A stretch of 64,000 nt of DNA from assembly GCA_027574665.1 (NCBI GenBank), contig CM050654.1, positions 41,607,722 through 41,671,721 of the forward strand. The letters are read 5' to 3'. Every line of letters starts with the position of its first letter. Position 1 is the first letter of the stretch. The stretch comes from Rhynochetos jubatus. Taxonomy: Eukaryota > Chordata > Aves > Eurypygiformes > Rhynochetidae. Positions 38,531 to 52,400 of this stretch are shown piece by piece. Under the pieces are notes generated by a model, which saw only the letters and a list, made by a program, of their open reading frames with translations, was not told the DNA's origin and searched no databases. The position numbers were made by a program, and so were the translations under genes.

Positions 38531-41500
38531 ATTTCTGTCTTTCTCACAGCCACGATTCTTCAAGATGCCAGAGAACAGCGGTTCGTTTCTGAGGAGAAAC
38601 ACCCCCCAAGGCCCGGAAACACCCAACCCAAACCCGAAACACCGGGAGTTAAAAGAACACAAGTATGGGCCTTATTTACAACTAGATAAGCTGCTGAAGC
38701 TCTAACACTGACATCTCTTCCGCTTCCAACTCCCGTTTCAAACGACTGCTTGCTTCTGCGGAGCAGCAGCCGCGTACCGGGCGGCTGGGCCTCACAGCGC
38801 GCCCACGGGACAAGCAAACCTCATCCCGCAGGTGAGGAAACCACGTCCAGAGGAGCTAATGCACCACCACGGCCAGTCACCGGCGAGGAATCCGCACAGC
38901 CAGCCCTTCACGGCTACGCCGCTTGGCTTCCCGTCTCGCACGCTTGAGCGCTGAACGTTCCTCCCTCCCAGGGCTCGGAGCGAGGGAAGTGTAACCCTAG
39001 AGAATAGCCCCAGGTGATGGAAGAGTAAATAATTTAAAAAGAATTACAGGGAAACAAGTTACTTCCTAGCCTTATTAAAGCAAATGTTTGAAATCTCATC
39101 TTCAGTGAAATCAGCTCTAACGCCTGTGTGTTCACAAACACTTCCCGTCTTCTCCACTGGCTTCATCTGCTGCTACTCCTTCCCGAGGCTTAATTTAGTT
39201 CCGCAAAGTTACCACTAACCACTCGGGAGGTGTCCAACGGACAGCTGAAGCAAAGCCAAAGGTGTTATTCTCCTCAGATTCACAATCCTTTACAAATTTC
39301 ACCACAGACTGCCCAAAGTAAGTCTTACTCCCAATTTACTACTTCTATGCCCTCTGTTCTTTGCTTCTGTCCACATAACCTCCTGGTTTGCAAGAGCTTG
39401 TGTATCGACATGCAGAGGAAGCATATTCCCACTGATTACCCAGAGAAGAATCTCAGGGTTGACGTTTAGGTCTCTTGAAGTGTTTTTCAAGACTGAGTTC
39501 TCAGACTACGAGCTCTTCCAAGGAGCAGCAACTTCACCTCTAGCGCTGCACAAGGAGCCCACTGCCAATGTTAACCCAACACACAAGTACTCAATAACGA
39601 ATCTCTGATGGCTCTGCAGTGCTCTGTTTCTTGGCCATCTCAGAGAGACCGGGCGGCTCCTCCTCCTCCTCCTGGGAGTCATCCTTCCAGTTATGTCAGG
39701 GCCAGAGAGCACAGCCAGCATCTTCTGGGGCACTTCATGGTGCTTTGAGCGAGGCTGTTCAGATGAAGGAGGATTTCAGCTTCCAAGATTATCTTTAAAA
39801 CTCTCATGAGACTCCCTACACAGGGGTTAACGGGTCAACGTTTAGGGTCTGTGCTACGGAGCAGGTCCCTTCCCCTCGTCACCTTGAAGATCCGTGTTGT
39901 TACAAAGAAATAAATACATTGTTGGTGGGACACTATCAAAATTCAAAACGAGAAGGGATTTCTAAGTGCCACATCAGAATCATTTGTCAGTTCAAAATCA
40001 AAAAAAAAGCCATGAAATCACAAGAATTAAAAAAAAAGTGTCTGAACTTCACATAAATTTGTAATGAAATAATTTAATTCAGAAGTCAGGGGAATCGCTA
40101 TTTGATTTCCAGTACTTACATTTCACACTGTCCTTTTAAGCCACAGAGGTTATTAAAAATATATATTTAATGACTCAACTTGAAAGGCTCCTAAAAGATG
40201 CTGTAAAAATACAGCTCATGAAACAGGGATTGTACAGGAAAAAGATCTAAGCATAAGGGCCGGTCACACAACCTACTTCAAGCGTTTACCGTAGGTGCCT
40301 AAAACACAGTGCTTTGGCCATTCAGTCAGGGTAGGGGCTCTGAACCCCCTGGAGCAGCCTCAAACTGCCTTTTCCCAGTTTGCTTGCAGGGCTGTGGGCA
40401 GGTATGGCAGTCCTGCCCCCCGACACCTCCCCAGGGTCACCGGCACAGGGTCATGCCCCCCGGTACACTGCCCTGCTGCCAGCACAGGGCTGGGATGTCG
40501 GGGACACCTGAACTGCCCCTCCCCTCCCCGTGACACAGCAAACCTCAGTCAGCCCAAGCATAGACAGCTAATGCCCATTTTCATGGTCTATGTTGGAGAA
40601 AATTAGTAGAAGAGCCAAATAAATGCAGGAACCCCTGTATTTATAAGGGTTTTTTTCCCAGGCATATGCCTAACCTGCAAAACCAGGAACACCTGTAATA
40701 CAGAGAAACTCTAAATCAAAGACTCTTTTGCATATTATGAGGTAATTTATCCAAGAAACACGCAACACAAACCAACAGGAAGAAGTGAGAGGAAGATGTC
40801 CAGCTTTTTAGAAGTTGTCTGGAAAGTAATCAGCCTCTGAGGCAGGAACAGAAGGCTGGATGGTGCTCAGAAACAGGGAGCAAGGATGCTTTGCAGAGGG
40901 GAGGATATACAGGCTATGGAAAAGAACTCAGAATTTATTTTGAGTGTCCCTGCCCATGGCAGGGGGGTTGGAACTAATTAAAATCTTTAAGGTCCCTTCC
41001 AACCCAAACCATTCTGTGACTGATTTCAGCGACAAGCCATCGCTGTTCTGCTGTTACACGTGATGGGGGTACCTGTGTGCATGACGGGTAGAGTGTGGGG
41101 AATTATATATAACAGTGAGGGACACCCTGTTACACTGGACATACGGGTGGTCATCTCTGTTGGCTTCCAGAAAGTCAAATCTCTTTGGTTTCAACATCTA
41201 GGGTAGCTTAGCACTGGGAAAATGGAAAGAGTACAATGGGAGAGACAGTTAAAAGCTTCACCCTTTTTTTAGGGGATCTTCCCAAAAAGTGGTTCAAAGG
41301 AATAATGAAAAGAACTGTACTACAGTAACAGATGAGGGTCACTCATGAAGCTTTTGAGAGACCAAAATCATCCCTGGTGTGTTTCCGAAAGAGAATACAG
41401 ATGCTCTGATATCATTAGGCAGGGAAGTCACTACCTCAGGCCATGCAGAAAGACTCTGGTCCCTGTCGTCTTCAGTCTGCACTTGGCTAACACTAAAGCA

Positions 41501-42489
41501 ACGAGCATCCAAAAACCCACCGGTGTCTGGGGGAGGGGGGGCATGCACAGCTGGGAGAGACCGGATGAAAACATGTAAGGGGTAAAGGAGCTCAATTGAG
41601 TCTTTAAAAAGACTCTAAGAGGGGTCTAACCCTTTAAAAGAGGCATTTCCAAGCAGTCCGGTCTCTGCTTTTAATGGGATTTAATAATGGTGCGTCACAA
41701 GCTCTGTAAGCGCGTGGGAAATCCCTCCCTGAGGACTGCCATCCTCTGATGATGTCGGCAGGAACTCCATGAAGTAGGTTTCACATGGATTTACTGCAAT
41801 ATTGTGTGCAGGGAGTGTACGTTGTCCTTCGATTTCAGCCCACGACTGCACCAGTTCCCAAAGGCACGGGAGATTTGGAAGGAAATGCGAACAAAAAAAC
41901 GCATAACAATTCAGTTGCTGTAGGACCTACCCAATGCATCTGCCAGTAAACGAAACAGGCTGTCCCACTGCTGAAGAGGTGTAACATGAGTTCACGTGCC
42001 TTAACAACTGAGGTGTCATTTGGAATCACCTTGAGGGCCACGAATCGTTATTGCTGGGTAGTTAGAAGCCTCCTCCTCCTCCGGACGTTTTACAGACTTC
42101 CTAGGAAGGACAAGCTTGCCAAAAAGGTGTGCTGGACTCGGAGCAGGATGGGAAACAACAGCGAACAGATAAAGCCAGGTCAGCCTTGTTCCCTTCCCAC
42201 ACTCAGCAGCCAAAGAGAGTGTGACCTCAGGAAGAGAACTGCAGTTACTCCATTCCCTGTAGCGGCCACCCTTGCTTCCCCAGCGGGGCTGTTCGGGGAA
42301 CCCAGGAGTCCCTGGGCACGGACCCAAAGGGCTCCAGATGGCCCGTGCTCTGAGCATCCCCTCACTGGCAAATATATACTGTAGCATAATCCCAACTGCC
42401 TGAACGTCTTCGGTCTCAGACTGTTCCACGGAGGAAGCTGGGTTTCTGTGCCCCCTTCTAATCTTGGCGGTTGGAGAATGACCCCGCAA
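38531..42489. other. DNA upstream of the beta-4a promoter
   Basis: Holds one short CR1 tail (40.94 kb), a short TCC run near 39660, and AT-rich stretches at 39.9-40.2 kb. No exon of CACNB4 or of a neighbouring gene is recognised. Confidence 0.55.
40943..41022 (+). mobile_element. CR1 LINE 3' tail, short copy
   Basis: GTGTCCCTGCCCATGGCAGG, then GGGTTGGAACTAATTAAAAT and CCATTCTGTGACTG. Ancestral-type tail. Confidence 0.88.
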
Positions 42490-43283
42490 GTGTGCCGAGG
42501 CCAACCGAGGGTCAACCAGGCCAAGCGCCGGGTCCTGCGCTTGGGCCACAACAACCCCTGGCAACGCCCCAGGAGTGGGGAGGAGGGGCTGGAAAGCTGC
42601 CCAGAGGAAAAGGACCTGGGGGGGGGGGCAGTTGACAGCGGCTGGATATGAGCCAACGTGTGTCCAGGGGGCCATGAAGGCCAACGGCATCCTGGCCAGC
42701 ATCCGGGACAGTGTGGCCAGCAGGACCCGGGCAGGGATCGTCCCCCTGTGCTGGGCACTGCTGAGGCTGCACCTCAAATCCTGGGTCAGTTTGGGCCCCT
42801 CACTGCGAGACAGACCCTGAGGGGCTGGAGCGTGTGTGGAGAAGGGAACGGAGCTGGGGAAGGGGCTGGAGCACAATTCCTGTGAGGAGCAGCTGAGGGG
42901 GCTGGGGGGGTTCAGCCTGGAGAAGAGAAGGCTCAGGGCAGACCTGATCGCTCCCTACAGCTCCCTGAAAGGGGGGTGCAGAGAGGGAGGGGTCGGTCTC
43001 TTCTCCCAAGGGACAAGTGATGGGACAAGAGGAAACGGCCTCAAGCTGTGCCAGGGGAGGGTTAGGTTGGATATTGGGGAAACTCCTTCCCAGAAAGGGC
43101 TGTCAGGCACTGGAAGGGGCTGCCCAGGGAGCAGGGAGTCCCCATCCCGGGAGGGGTTTCAGAGCCGTGTGGCCGAGGCGCTCAGGGACATGGGTCAGTG
43201 GTGGGCTGGGCAGTGCTGGGGGAACGGTTGGACTCGATGGGCTTAAAGGTCTTTTCCAGCCTAAACAATTCCGTGATTCCATG
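42490..43283 (+). mobile_element. CR1 LINE of the second subfamily, longest copy in the window
   Basis: About 0.8 kb. It runs from the region 5' of the 3' UTR (GGGTCAACCAGGCCAAGCGC, CATCCGGGACAGTGTGGCCA, GCACAATTCCTGTGAGGAGC) through GGGTTAGGTTGGATATTGGG to the tail TTCCGTGATTCCATG. It carries an 11-G run near 42618. It gives a fuller reference for the copies at 25.6 and 63.3 kb. The long antisense open frame over it is not a gene. Confidence 0.92.
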
Positions 43284-46200
43284 TACCTTGAGACAGCACT
43301 CCCTGTAGCCGCTGTTTCCACGTGGCTCCCTCCAATAACATCAGCATTTGGAAAGAGCCTTCAAAGACTCTAATGACCAACAAGTCACTGGGGATGTAAC
43401 TCAGACCAACATGCTTTCTTCAGGCCTCAAATTAATGCTTTATTGCACCCTCTTAGTTTGGGGGGCAGGGAGGGGGGTGGGAAGAGAAGGTAGTGGAAGT
43501 CAGAATCCTGTGAGCATCCCACAGACCTCTGAAATACTTGGCTTCCTCCAAAAACTCTGATCCCAGTAGAGATTATTCATATTCTCTTTTTTTTCAGTAG
43601 AACAACCCTTTCTGAAGCACAGAGAGGTCTCTTTGAGACATGCATCCATCTATTCCACAACATCAATTATTTAGGCATTTCTGAGCCATCCAAATGTGGG
43701 AATACTGTTTTTCCCAGGGCATGAATTTTGTAGAGAACCACAGGAAATTCTATTTAAGGCCCAATCTAATGATGACACGATCAAATGACAGCACTCGCAC
43801 AGTTCTTTCAGGAGATGTAGCAGTGAACTATTTGCATAAACACACTGAAGTGCTATTTGAATAAATGTGCAGTAACGAGATTGCCAAGTCAAGTGAATGC
43901 TCAGCACTGCAGTGCGCAAAGCCAGGGTGTAAGTCAGCAAGTTCTCTCCCGTTCCTACTTGAACAACTTCCACTCTCACCTGGGATTTCGCTGTTACTCA
44001 CTCACTGCAGGCCCCAACGCCTCTTGTCCTGCCGCTGCGGAGGAGAGAAGGATCGACGGGAATATTAACTCTGAAGCAACACAACCCAAACACTAACCCA
44101 GTGAAGAAGGCTGGAAGTTCCTTATGGCCTGCTGCTCCGGCAGTGAAGCTATGATCCTGGACGCAGGGTAATGAGAGTAGCCCCGCAGCAGGCAGGGGCG
44201 TACCAACAAAAAGCATTAGCATTAGTGCTATTAGCTTAGCACATTTGGACATGAACCCACTCCTTCCAGCAGCTTTAAGCACACAGAGGACTCCCAGACC
44301 CACAGTCTTCATCAGCATATGGGCTTGTTCAGCCCGGAGCAGGGAAGGCTCCAGGGAGACCTCAGAGCCCCTTCCAGTGCCTGGGGGGCTACAAGAAAGC
44401 TGGGGGGGGGCACTTTTCCCAAGGGCAGGGAGTGACAGGAGAGGGGTAAGGGGCTTAAACAGAAAGAGGGAGATTGAGATGGGCCATCAGGAAGGAATTC
44501 TTCCCGCAGAGGGTGGGGGGCACTGGGACAGGTTGCCCAGAGAAGCTGTGGGTGCCCCATCCCTGGCAGTGTCCAAGGCCAGGCTGGATGAGGCTGGGAG
44601 CAACCTGGTCTAGTGGAGGGTGTCCCTGCCCATGGCAGGGGGGTTGGAACTAGATGATATTTAAAGTCCCTTCCCACCCAAACCATTCTATAAGAAGCAT
44701 AAGCGTTGGTTTTGATCTTCCATGGCCTGAATGCTGGGACTTGAAGAAAATTGCTCTCCCCCATATAATGCTGCTCTTGATGAAATCAGCAAAACAGCCC
44801 AAGTATATATTTCATTAATATAACGGAAAAGGACCGTCAGCATTCTCCAGCAATCCACCCAAGGCAGAACTTGCTTCCATCTGTTGGAAGAAGTCCAATT
44901 CGTCACTCTTCTAAGTTATTTGGCATAGCCCAATTGCTTACCCTTTCTCCCTCTCATGCAATTTTTTTTTCTGTCCCTTTCCTCTGTTTTATAATATAGA
45001 TTAGATAAGCATCTGGTTCCGTAACAACAGCTTCTGCCTTAGGATGGAGGTACGAATAAAATAACCACTTGCGATACCCACAAACCCTTTTTTCCAGCAT
45101 CTCAGGAGCAATGAGAAGTGTGTGGCACTGGTGGTGCCTGGCAGTCCTGGAGCTGTCAGATGGGTAAGTATGTACTTGTATTTCCAAAGAAGTACTGTGC
45201 TGTTTGGGATATGTCATGGCACAGAGGATTCTGCACATTTGAAGGTTTCAGTCAAAGAGACTACTGGATGGCATGCTTTAATTCATTGAATTTCAAGTAA
45301 TAAATGAGTCTGGTGGGGTCTAATTTGACAGTTCTGGAGGAAGTGAGGTGCCACCTATTCTAAAACACATTTATCTGACACTCTTATATAAAGGCTGCTA
45401 TAATTAAAGAGAGTGTGAAGACTTCATTGTCACTTTCTCTTGGTTTAAAGCACCTACAATGAGAGAGGTAACTGGGCTACGACTGTAGGTATCCTCTATA
45501 TTTAACTAGTTGTGATATTCTCTTTCCTGCAGGCACTACGGAGACTTGCAAGAAGCTGGGCAGTGGGGAACTCGGAACCACAGCTACGGCCTTCCAGAGC
45601 GTTTCTGACAAAGGAGAGTAGACTATCTCCACCTCCCGAGGCCAACAGGAATGTGCTCTGAGGTTTTAATGACTCAAGCCAAGTCTAATTGTGGCTTTCA
45701 CTGGTGCAGAGTATTGAGCGAAGCAAATCCAAACTCACCTGCAAAATGTTTCAAGAGATAGCCCGTAGCCACACCTCTGCCTTAACACGGCTCTCCCTTT
45801 GAAAACCTGGCACTGGAAACGGGGTACCTACGCTGATACGCGGGCAGCTGAGCGGTGACGGTGATGCTCACAGACACAAAGACGCCAGCAAAACTCCCAT
45901 CCATCAGCAGCTCGCCCAGCTGCTACCGGGTGAAGGTCCAAAACATCGGGTCACGCTGCAGGTACCCACCCCAAGAGACAGCGTGGCTTTATGGCTGGAA
46001 CTGTGTCCTATTTCTCTGTTGGAAGGAAGATGGGGGGGGGGGGTCTGTTTACAGAGAAGACTCACATTTTTATCTTCCACGCCAAAACCCATCTGGGACA
46101 AAGGATTAAGCATTTGTTTTATTTCTTATTTTAAGCTCCTTTTCTTTTCTTATGAATGTTAATCAATCTCCTTAACTGCCCTAAGTGCTGATGCTGAGCA

Positions 46201-47896
46201 TTGCTGTGTACCACTTTGACTGCAACCGATGAAATGATGGGAAACTATCAATAAAAGCCAATTGCAAAGCTTATGGGAAGCGGGTGCTATCTTACCCAAG
46301 CCGTCCCACTGCATTCTGCAAAGCCTCCTCAGTACAGAAACACACGCAGGCACACACACGAGAGCAGCCATCATCCATCCGGGGCTGACAAAGGCCACGT
46401 TGCAGGGAGCGTACGGCCGCGGTGACTGGGAAAGCCAGGCACATCGCATCCAACCACAGCTGGTTGTTTAATGTCATGCACTCTGCATACCGATCACCTC
46501 CAGATCTTCATCTGATACCCATCATAACAAAAGACTGTATTGGCTGGTGGTAGCGCTATGCTGCTACCCTAAGTGAGTTCATCGAAATCCCAAATTTGTG
46601 AGATGCAGGATCTCCCAGGGCAATAAACAGAAAGATCTTCCAATCCCATAAAAGACATAGGGCCTAGAAAACTTCTAGGCTGTGTTAACTTCCCAAATCC
46701 ATCCAAATATTTGTAGTTTTATCAGTGAACATTCATAAAAAGTTCACTTGAAATACATTTTTGATACATTATAACACTCAAGTAATAGAGAAATGAAAGC
46801 CTTGACTGAGCAGGTGGAGCTGGACAGATGACCCGGCTAGCTAACATGAAATGCCACCTTGGGATTTCACAGAGATGGCTTGACTAGCATGTCGATTCTG
46901 TTGCATCTTCTTATGCTTTATGATCCAATGACCACAAACTGGAACACAGCAGCTCAAATTTCATGGCAAGGGCCTACAGGCAACTCTTCAGCTCACTGCA
47001 GTACATTTCCATGACGCCCGTCCAAGTGGAGCAACTGATCCAGAAACAAGAGATCAGTGAGTGAGGAACCACTCATCCAACCTGATTTCTTCAAATATTT
47101 AGTCAGGATAGGTGGGAACCGAGTTGAGAAAAACAAAGATTCAAGGATTTGGCTCTGTATATTTACGTAAGTCGAGTTCTTGCTCGTAAAGTCTGTGAGA
47201 GCCCTTTTCTTATCTACTCAGTGAAGGAGTCGATTTGGGACATTCTCACCATCCAGAAGCAGAACACAAAATCTGTGTAAAAAACCCTGCAAACGATGAC
47301 TGCTTATCATCACGATCCTAAAACCTATTTTTTATGTGTCGCTGAAAGGTTCATCACCTTCCACTGGTAATTCTTACCATGACTCTCCTCAAAGGACACC
47401 AACGGCACCGTTTCCAGAAGGACTAAGCCCAGCCACACGTGCCAACAGCCACCTTGTGCTAGGTCGGGTGGCTCAAAACAGACACCGAGCAGCCAAAACA
47501 TCTCTTCCTTCCGCAGTCTGCTCTCGCGGCAGGGAGACCTCATACCGGGGGGGTCTGCACCAGCAGATCCAGGTACAGCGGTGACTTGAGACAGCACAAG
47601 AGTCAAGGGATCCCCGGGTACGGCCATCCTCGAGCAAACTCAGTGGGAATCTGGGATGAATTGAGTCATCTGCGCTCTGCTCAGAGTGACAAACACCTGC
47701 AATTCTCAATTCATTCAGCATCTCAAAATACTCACATGCCAGCAGCACTGTGTGAGTCCTTTCACAAACAGCAGGCAGCTAGAGATGACTAAAAATACCT
47801 TCTGCCTTTTCCTTACCAAAGAGAACAGTCATAAACCCCTTACAGCTGCAGAGCTCATCTTCATGCTGCAGGCATGAGCTTGAAGGAATGTTAGTG
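43284..47896. other. Upstream region, mostly unique
   Basis: Only the CR1 copy at 44.33-44.69 kb and a G12 run at 46032-46043 are recognised. No coding exon. Confidence 0.55.
44327..44693 (+). mobile_element. CR1 LINE 3' segment, ancestral-type tail
   Basis: From TTGTTCAGCCCGGAGCAGGG to ACCATTCTATAAG. Its tail reads CCTGGTCTAGTGGAGGGTGT and GGGTTGGAACTAGATGATAT, which I take as the ancestral state against the derived group. Confidence 0.92.
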
Positions 47897-48391
47897 CCTC
47901 CAGCTCTGGGCCCCCAACAGCAGGAGGACACGGAGCTGTTGGAGCGAGGCCAGAGGAGGCCACGGAGATGCTCCGAGGGCTGGAGCCCCTCTGCCATGGG
48001 GCCAGGCTGGGGGAGTTGGGGGGTTCAGCCTGGAGAAGGGAAGGCTCTGGGGAGACCTTAGAGCCTCTTCCAGTGCTTGGGGGGGTGCAAGAAAGCTGGG
48101 GGGGCTTTTCCCAAGGGCAGGGAGTGACAGGACAAGGGGTAACGGGTTTAAATGGAAAGAGGGAGATGGAGATGGGCCATCAGGAAGGAATTCTTCCCGC
48201 AGAGGGTGGGGGGCACTGGGACAGGTTGCCCAGAGAAGCTGTGGATGCCCCATCCCTGGCAGTGCCCAAGGCCAGGCTGGATGAGGCTGGGAGCAACGTG
48301 GGCTATGGAAGGTGTCCCTGCCCATGGCAGGGGGTGGGGCTGGGTGGGCTTTAAGGTCCCTTCCCACCCAAACCATCCCATGGTTCTATGG
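47897..48391 (+). mobile_element. CR1 LINE 3' segment (derived subfamily)
   Basis: From CCTCCAGCTCTGGGCCCCCA to CATCCCATGGTTCTATGG. It has the derived GGGCTATGGAAGG and GGCTGGGTGGGCTTTAAGG, with the TTTAAATGGAAAGAGGGAGA variant. Confidence 0.93.
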
Positions 48392-51300
48392 AAAGCGCTA
48401 TGTGTAAAAGGGGTTTGATGCAGGAACAGCTACTAAAATAGTCTATGATAGAATGTGTTTCTCAGCTTTTAGGCAAAGATGTTTGAAACCACCGGTAAAC
48501 CTTCAAAATTCCCAGTCTGAAATGATGCACACGGTGCTAGGATGTAATATTGTGGAAGCCCCAGTGCGGTTCAGAAGCTTGATCAGGTCAGGTAATTGCT
48601 GATGCTCGGAACACCAATACAAATACTAGTATTTTTCCGCTGACCCTGCCATGCAGTTGTTAGATGTGTATTTTCCCTAATCCCTCAAACCCTAGAGTCA
48701 TGCATAAAAAATAGAACAGAATGATTAGTTTATTCCAACCTTTGGCAACATCCTTACAGAGACCACTTAAAAAAAGCCCAAACCCTAAATGGACTGCTGA
48801 GAGGAAAGTTCTGTCCCGGATCTAAAATTCTCTGTGAGTCAGGAAACAATAAAAAGTCAGAATAAATAGAGAAGGATCAATATTTAGGGTCTAGTATCTG
48901 CTATGGTCCAAGAAAGAATATCCATTACAATAGCAATGTTCTCGTGTGACATGAAGTCACTAGAGAGCAGGCATGGAAAAGTGCAGCTGGAAGAGCTAAG
49001 CTGCACAGAGTTACCAGCAGAAAACAGAATATTATAATTGGAAGTGTTGAGAGTAATAACTAACGGCAGCTCTGCCGTCCCTATAATCATTACGAGCAAT
49101 AGAGAAGCAGATCAGGATCCCACGTTCGCAGAATTTAATTCAATATCCAGATGAGGGAGCACGGAATTAAAAGGTGATAAATATCATAATTTATAAAAGG
49201 ACATATTTATCCAAACTGTAGAAAAACTCCACACTCTGTTAAAATAAATGATGGAACCAAAATCTTGCAAAGCCTATCCTGAAAGAAAGGATTGGACGTC
49301 TATTTGAATACTACAACTACTGCAGCTCTACACACTCTGCTTAGCAAAATTTGAAGGGATGCAGCCAAGCTTTGCTCTCAGCCTTGATCCCTTGGCAGGG
49401 ACAGAAAGGAATAAGAGTATTTCCGTTGGAGGGGACCTGCAGCGGTCAGCTGGTCCAACCGCCTGACCACTTCAGGGCTGACCAGCAGTTAAAGCACGTT
49501 GTTAAGGGCATTGTCCAACCGCCTCTTAATCACTGACAGGCTTGGGGCATCCACCACCTCTCCAGGAAGCCTCTGCCAGGGTTTGGCCACCCTCTCGGTC
49601 GAGAAACACTTCCTCGCGTCCAGTCTGAACCTCCCCTGATGCAGCTTTGGGCTATTAAGGCTTAGGAAGAGACCTGATATCGTTGGCTTATTCTGTACCT
49701 GTTTTTCACTGCATTTTATGCTCCAAAAATATCTGCCATTAGTTGCTGTGGTGGTCAGAACAGTTATACTCACTCTGCTCAAATGTGGCAGTTAGTTAGT
49801 ACTTTCTGCAGCTCTGCAGCCAAAAGTAACCCAACCTTTCCGGTCTAGACCAGAAACGCATAAGTGTTATTTCCAGATGCATGGGTGCAATGATGCAAAA
49901 CTGGTTTTCTTCCAGTTCAGGCTAGAAATAAAATTGTGACTTGAACGCCCATTACCGCTATTAAACGTCGCAGTGACACACATCAAATGTCTCAATAGTG
50001 AATATTGCTGCCACCTCTTGGTTCAGCAGCATAACAATAGCAGAATAAGGCTACCCTGTCGTTCTGCGGAGGGAGCGTACCTACAAGGAGCTTTCAAGCT
50101 CCGACTTGACTTGTACAGTCAGGAATTTGGCCCTTGGAAGCCTGTGGATTCAGGATGGCTTTCCAAACCTAGCAGGTACTAGGATACTCTGACGTGACTT
50201 CTGTTGACCTTGACTGAAGCAGAATTGGGTGGACATGGAGCAAATCTGGGGGGAATAAAAGCCACATTTCGGTTTGACTATTCTATCATTCAAATCCTCC
50301 TTGGAACCTCATCAACGTACGCAGCTCCTTCACCTTTGGAGCGTGGCTCTGGAAACACGGGCACATTACAAGCCGCCGCGGCACGCTGCCGTACCCAACC
50401 ACAGCCTCACCCAGGAAGCAAGAGCCGACTCCTTCCGAAGTTCAGAGTCGACAGCGATCAAGTGGGACCTCCCGTAAGTCCGAGACCAAAGAGTTTCTCC
50501 AACTCCCCACACCCCTTCGCTGAGACCGACTACTCTGTGTGAGGGGAATAATCTATGCTAGGTTAACCGAAGTTCCCCGGAAGGCGTTTGGTCTCAATCT
50601 GAAGACATCGAGGACAGGACAGTCCGCAGCTCTGCTTTGCCCCAGAGGTGAACCACGCTCACCATTAAAACGCAGCCGATACCAACCACTAGGGAGCTCA
50701 GTTAGACACTTTCACCTTCTCATTTTTGGGAACAGTTGCCTTCCCTTATTTTAAAGCACCCAAGCAAAGGTTACCGAAGACAAGGTATTCCCTTAGCATA
50801 GTATCGACAGTTCACTAGTAAAAATGCCACTGAAACTTGCCCTGTTTTTCTAATTACTTGAATAAAGCAGCAGGATTTGGAGTGTTAAAATGGTACCTTC
50901 CTGCTCTAACAAAAGAGACGTTTCTGAGAAACATAACACATGTTTTATGCTCACCTTTGTGAGATGACTTCTGGCCTTGTTTTTCCCAGCACCCATCTGT
51001 TCCACATAAGGCTAGGATGGCTCTCCCTCAGACTGTATTTTTGCAGCCTATTAGTATTTTATTTTCTGCCCACATTCGTAACCTTCCAAGATCTCTTTCC
51101 ATTAGTCATGTGTCCTGACAGGTAGGGTGACAGCGGCTGGCCAATGAACAGGAGGATTTCAGGATTATAAAGAGAATTTTTTACCATGAAACTGAAAAGC
51201 CCATGGGTTTTGGGACACAGGACTGGACTCCCGAGGTCTCTGGTTTCACTCAGGCTGTGCTGCCAGACCTGAGGTGCACCCAGAGTGGCCATGCAGTGAT

Positions 51301-52400
51301 TCAACACCTAATGCCTGACCTCCCGGGCTCCGGAGTCCCCTGGCTCGGGGCATGGTGAAGGGAGGCAGCTAGCCCCAGTGGGGGACCATGGCAGCACCAA
51401 CTCCCAAGCCTACTCTGTCCTCCTGAGGAAGCTCTGGGACTGTTCTACAGGACAAGAAAGTTCTTCCCAGTTCCTTGTCCAAGCTGTGTTTCCTACCCTA
51501 AAGTGAGCTCCACGCCAAGATGAATCCACCTGGGCACCCAGTCTCCCTGTCCCTTCATCCCCAGCTGCATCGCTTCCTGGGTACACCAGCCGTCACTCCC
51601 TGACCCGTTTCACCCAGACATCTGGGCACCACGATGCGATAAAGGCTACCACGACCTGAAAGTATCAGATACCCATCTCAGGAGTAGCCCCCAAACCTAC
51701 CCTGCCTTGCATCCAGCACAACCCAATGGAGTTTTCTGGTTGACTCTGTATTTCTCAGAAAACCCTGTTCCACTGGCGATTCAGTGTCTTTAGTTATGGC
51801 CACGCTCCATCAACTCCCATCAGCTCTTGATCCTGTGTACCCCCATGAAGGTGGGCAGTCCAGGTGAAGGGACCCCCCGTGCTCACCACACTTCCACACC
51901 ACACCAAGAGGGTGACACACTGCCTCAACCCCTTCTCAACGACACAGCATCTCTCTCCAACGCAAGCTGAACTCCTTTTGCTTCCCACTCCGCCTGGATC
52001 CTAACCCAGCCAAGGGGTTCCACCCTAGATCCAGATGGGATGGAAGCAGGGCACTGCGGAAGTAACGGAGGCAGGGTGAAGTGAGAGGGGAGGATGCAGC
52101 TATCATCCCTGACCGAAAAACACAAAGCAGAAATCACTAAATCATCGCAGAGTAACCGAAATTCGAAGACATGGCGTGGTGTGCATTACAAGGAAACGAA
52201 GAGGGGACAGTCCACCATGAAAAATAAATGAATAGCACCATCCTGCCATGGAAAGATGTAGAAGGGCCCAGCGCTCTCCTCAGTCATTAATCAGGAGGGG
52301 AACTGACTGAAACAAAGGCTAAAGGCATCGCATGGCTTGGAGCACAAAAGCAACAAATACATCATGAGAGAATGCTGAATCAGCATTTTCTTGCTTCTTC
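48392..52400. other. Upstream region, AT-rich then GC-moderate
   Basis: Contains the old CR1 copy at 49.41-49.66 kb. No gene recognised. 51.1-52.1 kb is richer in C/T-type sequence but has no known domain in any frame. Confidence 0.5.
49408..49660 (-). mobile_element. Old CR1 LINE 3' end, divergent subfamily
   Basis: GTTGGAGGGGACCTGCAGCG, GGTCCAACCGCCTGACCACT, GGGGCATCCACCACCTCTCC and GAGAAACACTTCCTCGCGTC are CR1 3' UTR landmarks in a form clearly different from the other copies, consistent with an older insertion. Confidence 0.82.

Noticed and set aside
37506..38705. 399-codon open frame on the plus strand through the CpG island
   Set aside because: Pro/Arg/Ala-rich translation typical of stop-poor GC-rich DNA. 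No domain recognised, and it is antisense to the recognised CACNB4 first exon.
39506..39733. Arg-rich minus-strand open frame upstream of beta-4a, considered as the long-isoform N-terminal exon
   Set aside because: Its residues do not match the long beta-4 N-terminus as I remember it, and the Arg run comes from a TCC repeat.
42016..42876. 286-codon open frame on the minus strand
   Set aside because: Over half of it is the antisense of a CR1 element. No known domain, and its composition is that of the repeat.
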